DNA of 64,000 nt from contig JAFVUY010000050.1 of NCBI GenBank assembly GCA_017502465.1, positions 40,874-104,873 on the forward strand, written 5' to 3'. Numbering within the stretch: the stretch's first letter is position 1; every line of letters starts with the position of its first letter. The stretch comes from Bacilli bacterium. GTDB lineage: Bacteria > Bacillota_I > Bacilli_A > RFN20 > CAG-826. Under the pieces are notes generated by a model that saw only the letters and a list, made by a program, of their open reading frames with translations, had not been told where the DNA came from and made no database searches. Below are positions 63,964-64,000 of this stretch, in pieces. The translations under genes were made by a program, and so were the position numbers.

Positions 63964-63980
63964 TTGTGATAAAATCACAA
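63964..63980. promoter_or_regulatory. inverted repeat overlapping a probable -10 box
   Basis: TTGTGA-TAAAA-TCACAA, six-base arms with a five-base spacer; TAAAAT (63970-63975) inside it could be the -10 of the next operon, which by Firmicutes gene order may be rplM-rpsI. It could be an operator or simply a hairpin in a leader; the window ends too soon to tell. Confidence 0.35.
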
Positions 63981-64000
63981 CGAACTTTTATCTAAAAAAG

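Overview
The window is AT-rich chromosomal DNA from an anaerobic low-GC Firmicute, most likely an uncultured gut-type Bacilli/Mollicutes-related lineage (this placement is inference). The evidence is as follows. Gene orders are Firmicutes-like: comFA-comFC-secA-prfB, the S10-spc-alpha ribosomal cluster, ecfA-ecfA-ecfT-truA, and cysS-rlmB-sigma factor. The usual rpmD (L30) is missing from the ribosomal cluster. UGA is a normal stop codon, used in the prfB recoding site and at the end of cysS, so this is not a UGA=Trp mycoplasma. The gene set is anaerobic: a trimeric [FeFe]-hydrogenase, a superoxide reductase and a rubredoxin. No origin, CRISPR array, rRNA gene or intact insertion sequence was seen.

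Layout. 1-3160: tail of a probable GH3 glycosidase, three minus-strand membrane proteins, desulfoferrodoxin. 3211-5350: O-antigen ligase-type membrane protein. 5400-7547: the one clearly accessory region. It holds a small orphan ORF, a highly folded gene-free stretch that looks like a minus-strand structured RNA, a broken 5' copy of comFA, and a DUF1016/YhcG nuclease gene wedged in front of the intact comFA. 7534-18612: comFA, comFC, secA, prfB (programmed frameshift), yitT family, uvrB, two CNNM/CBS proteins, secG. 18686-25106: membrane protein, M29 aminopeptidase, YolD-like plus Y-family polymerase, rmuC, tRNA-Ala, DUF3810 protein, rubredoxin. 25152-32615: FNT channel, peptidase T, secreted M6-type protease, kinase-like protein, and a queuosine block (preQ1 riboswitch, queT, tgt, queA, queH). 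32748-47803: structured leader and the S10-spc-alpha operon through rplQ, including secY, adk, map, infA and rpoA. 47849-51961: acetyltransferase, MacB-like ABC protein, membrane protein. 52266-56435: hydC-hydB-hydA hydrogenase operon. 56503-63944: cysS, antiporter, rlmB, SigH-like factor, ECF module, truA. The last bases look like the control region of the next operon.

How the parts connect. QueT, with the general ECF module (EcfA, EcfA', EcfT) encoded 31 kb away, would import a queuine precursor that Tgt, QueA and QueH turn into queuosine. The hydrogenase would reoxidise NADH and ferredoxin to H2. Desulfoferrodoxin plus rubredoxin give superoxide defence without catalase.

The most unusual signals are: (1) the comFA locus, where a 5' comFA relic cut at the Walker A codons is followed by a nuclease gene, with a related junction upstream of a second cargo ORF and a folded RNA; (2) a recurring promoter layout in which the -10 box lies 7-10 nt before the start codon, which implies leaderless mRNAs; (3) a start site whose Shine-Dalgarno is separated from the AUG by a perfect 9-bp hairpin; (4) matching Lys/Thr-rich extensions on ribosomal proteins L22 and L5; (5) a one-base frameshift in rplE; (6) a Cys-to-Ser change at the proton-relay position of the hydrogenase.
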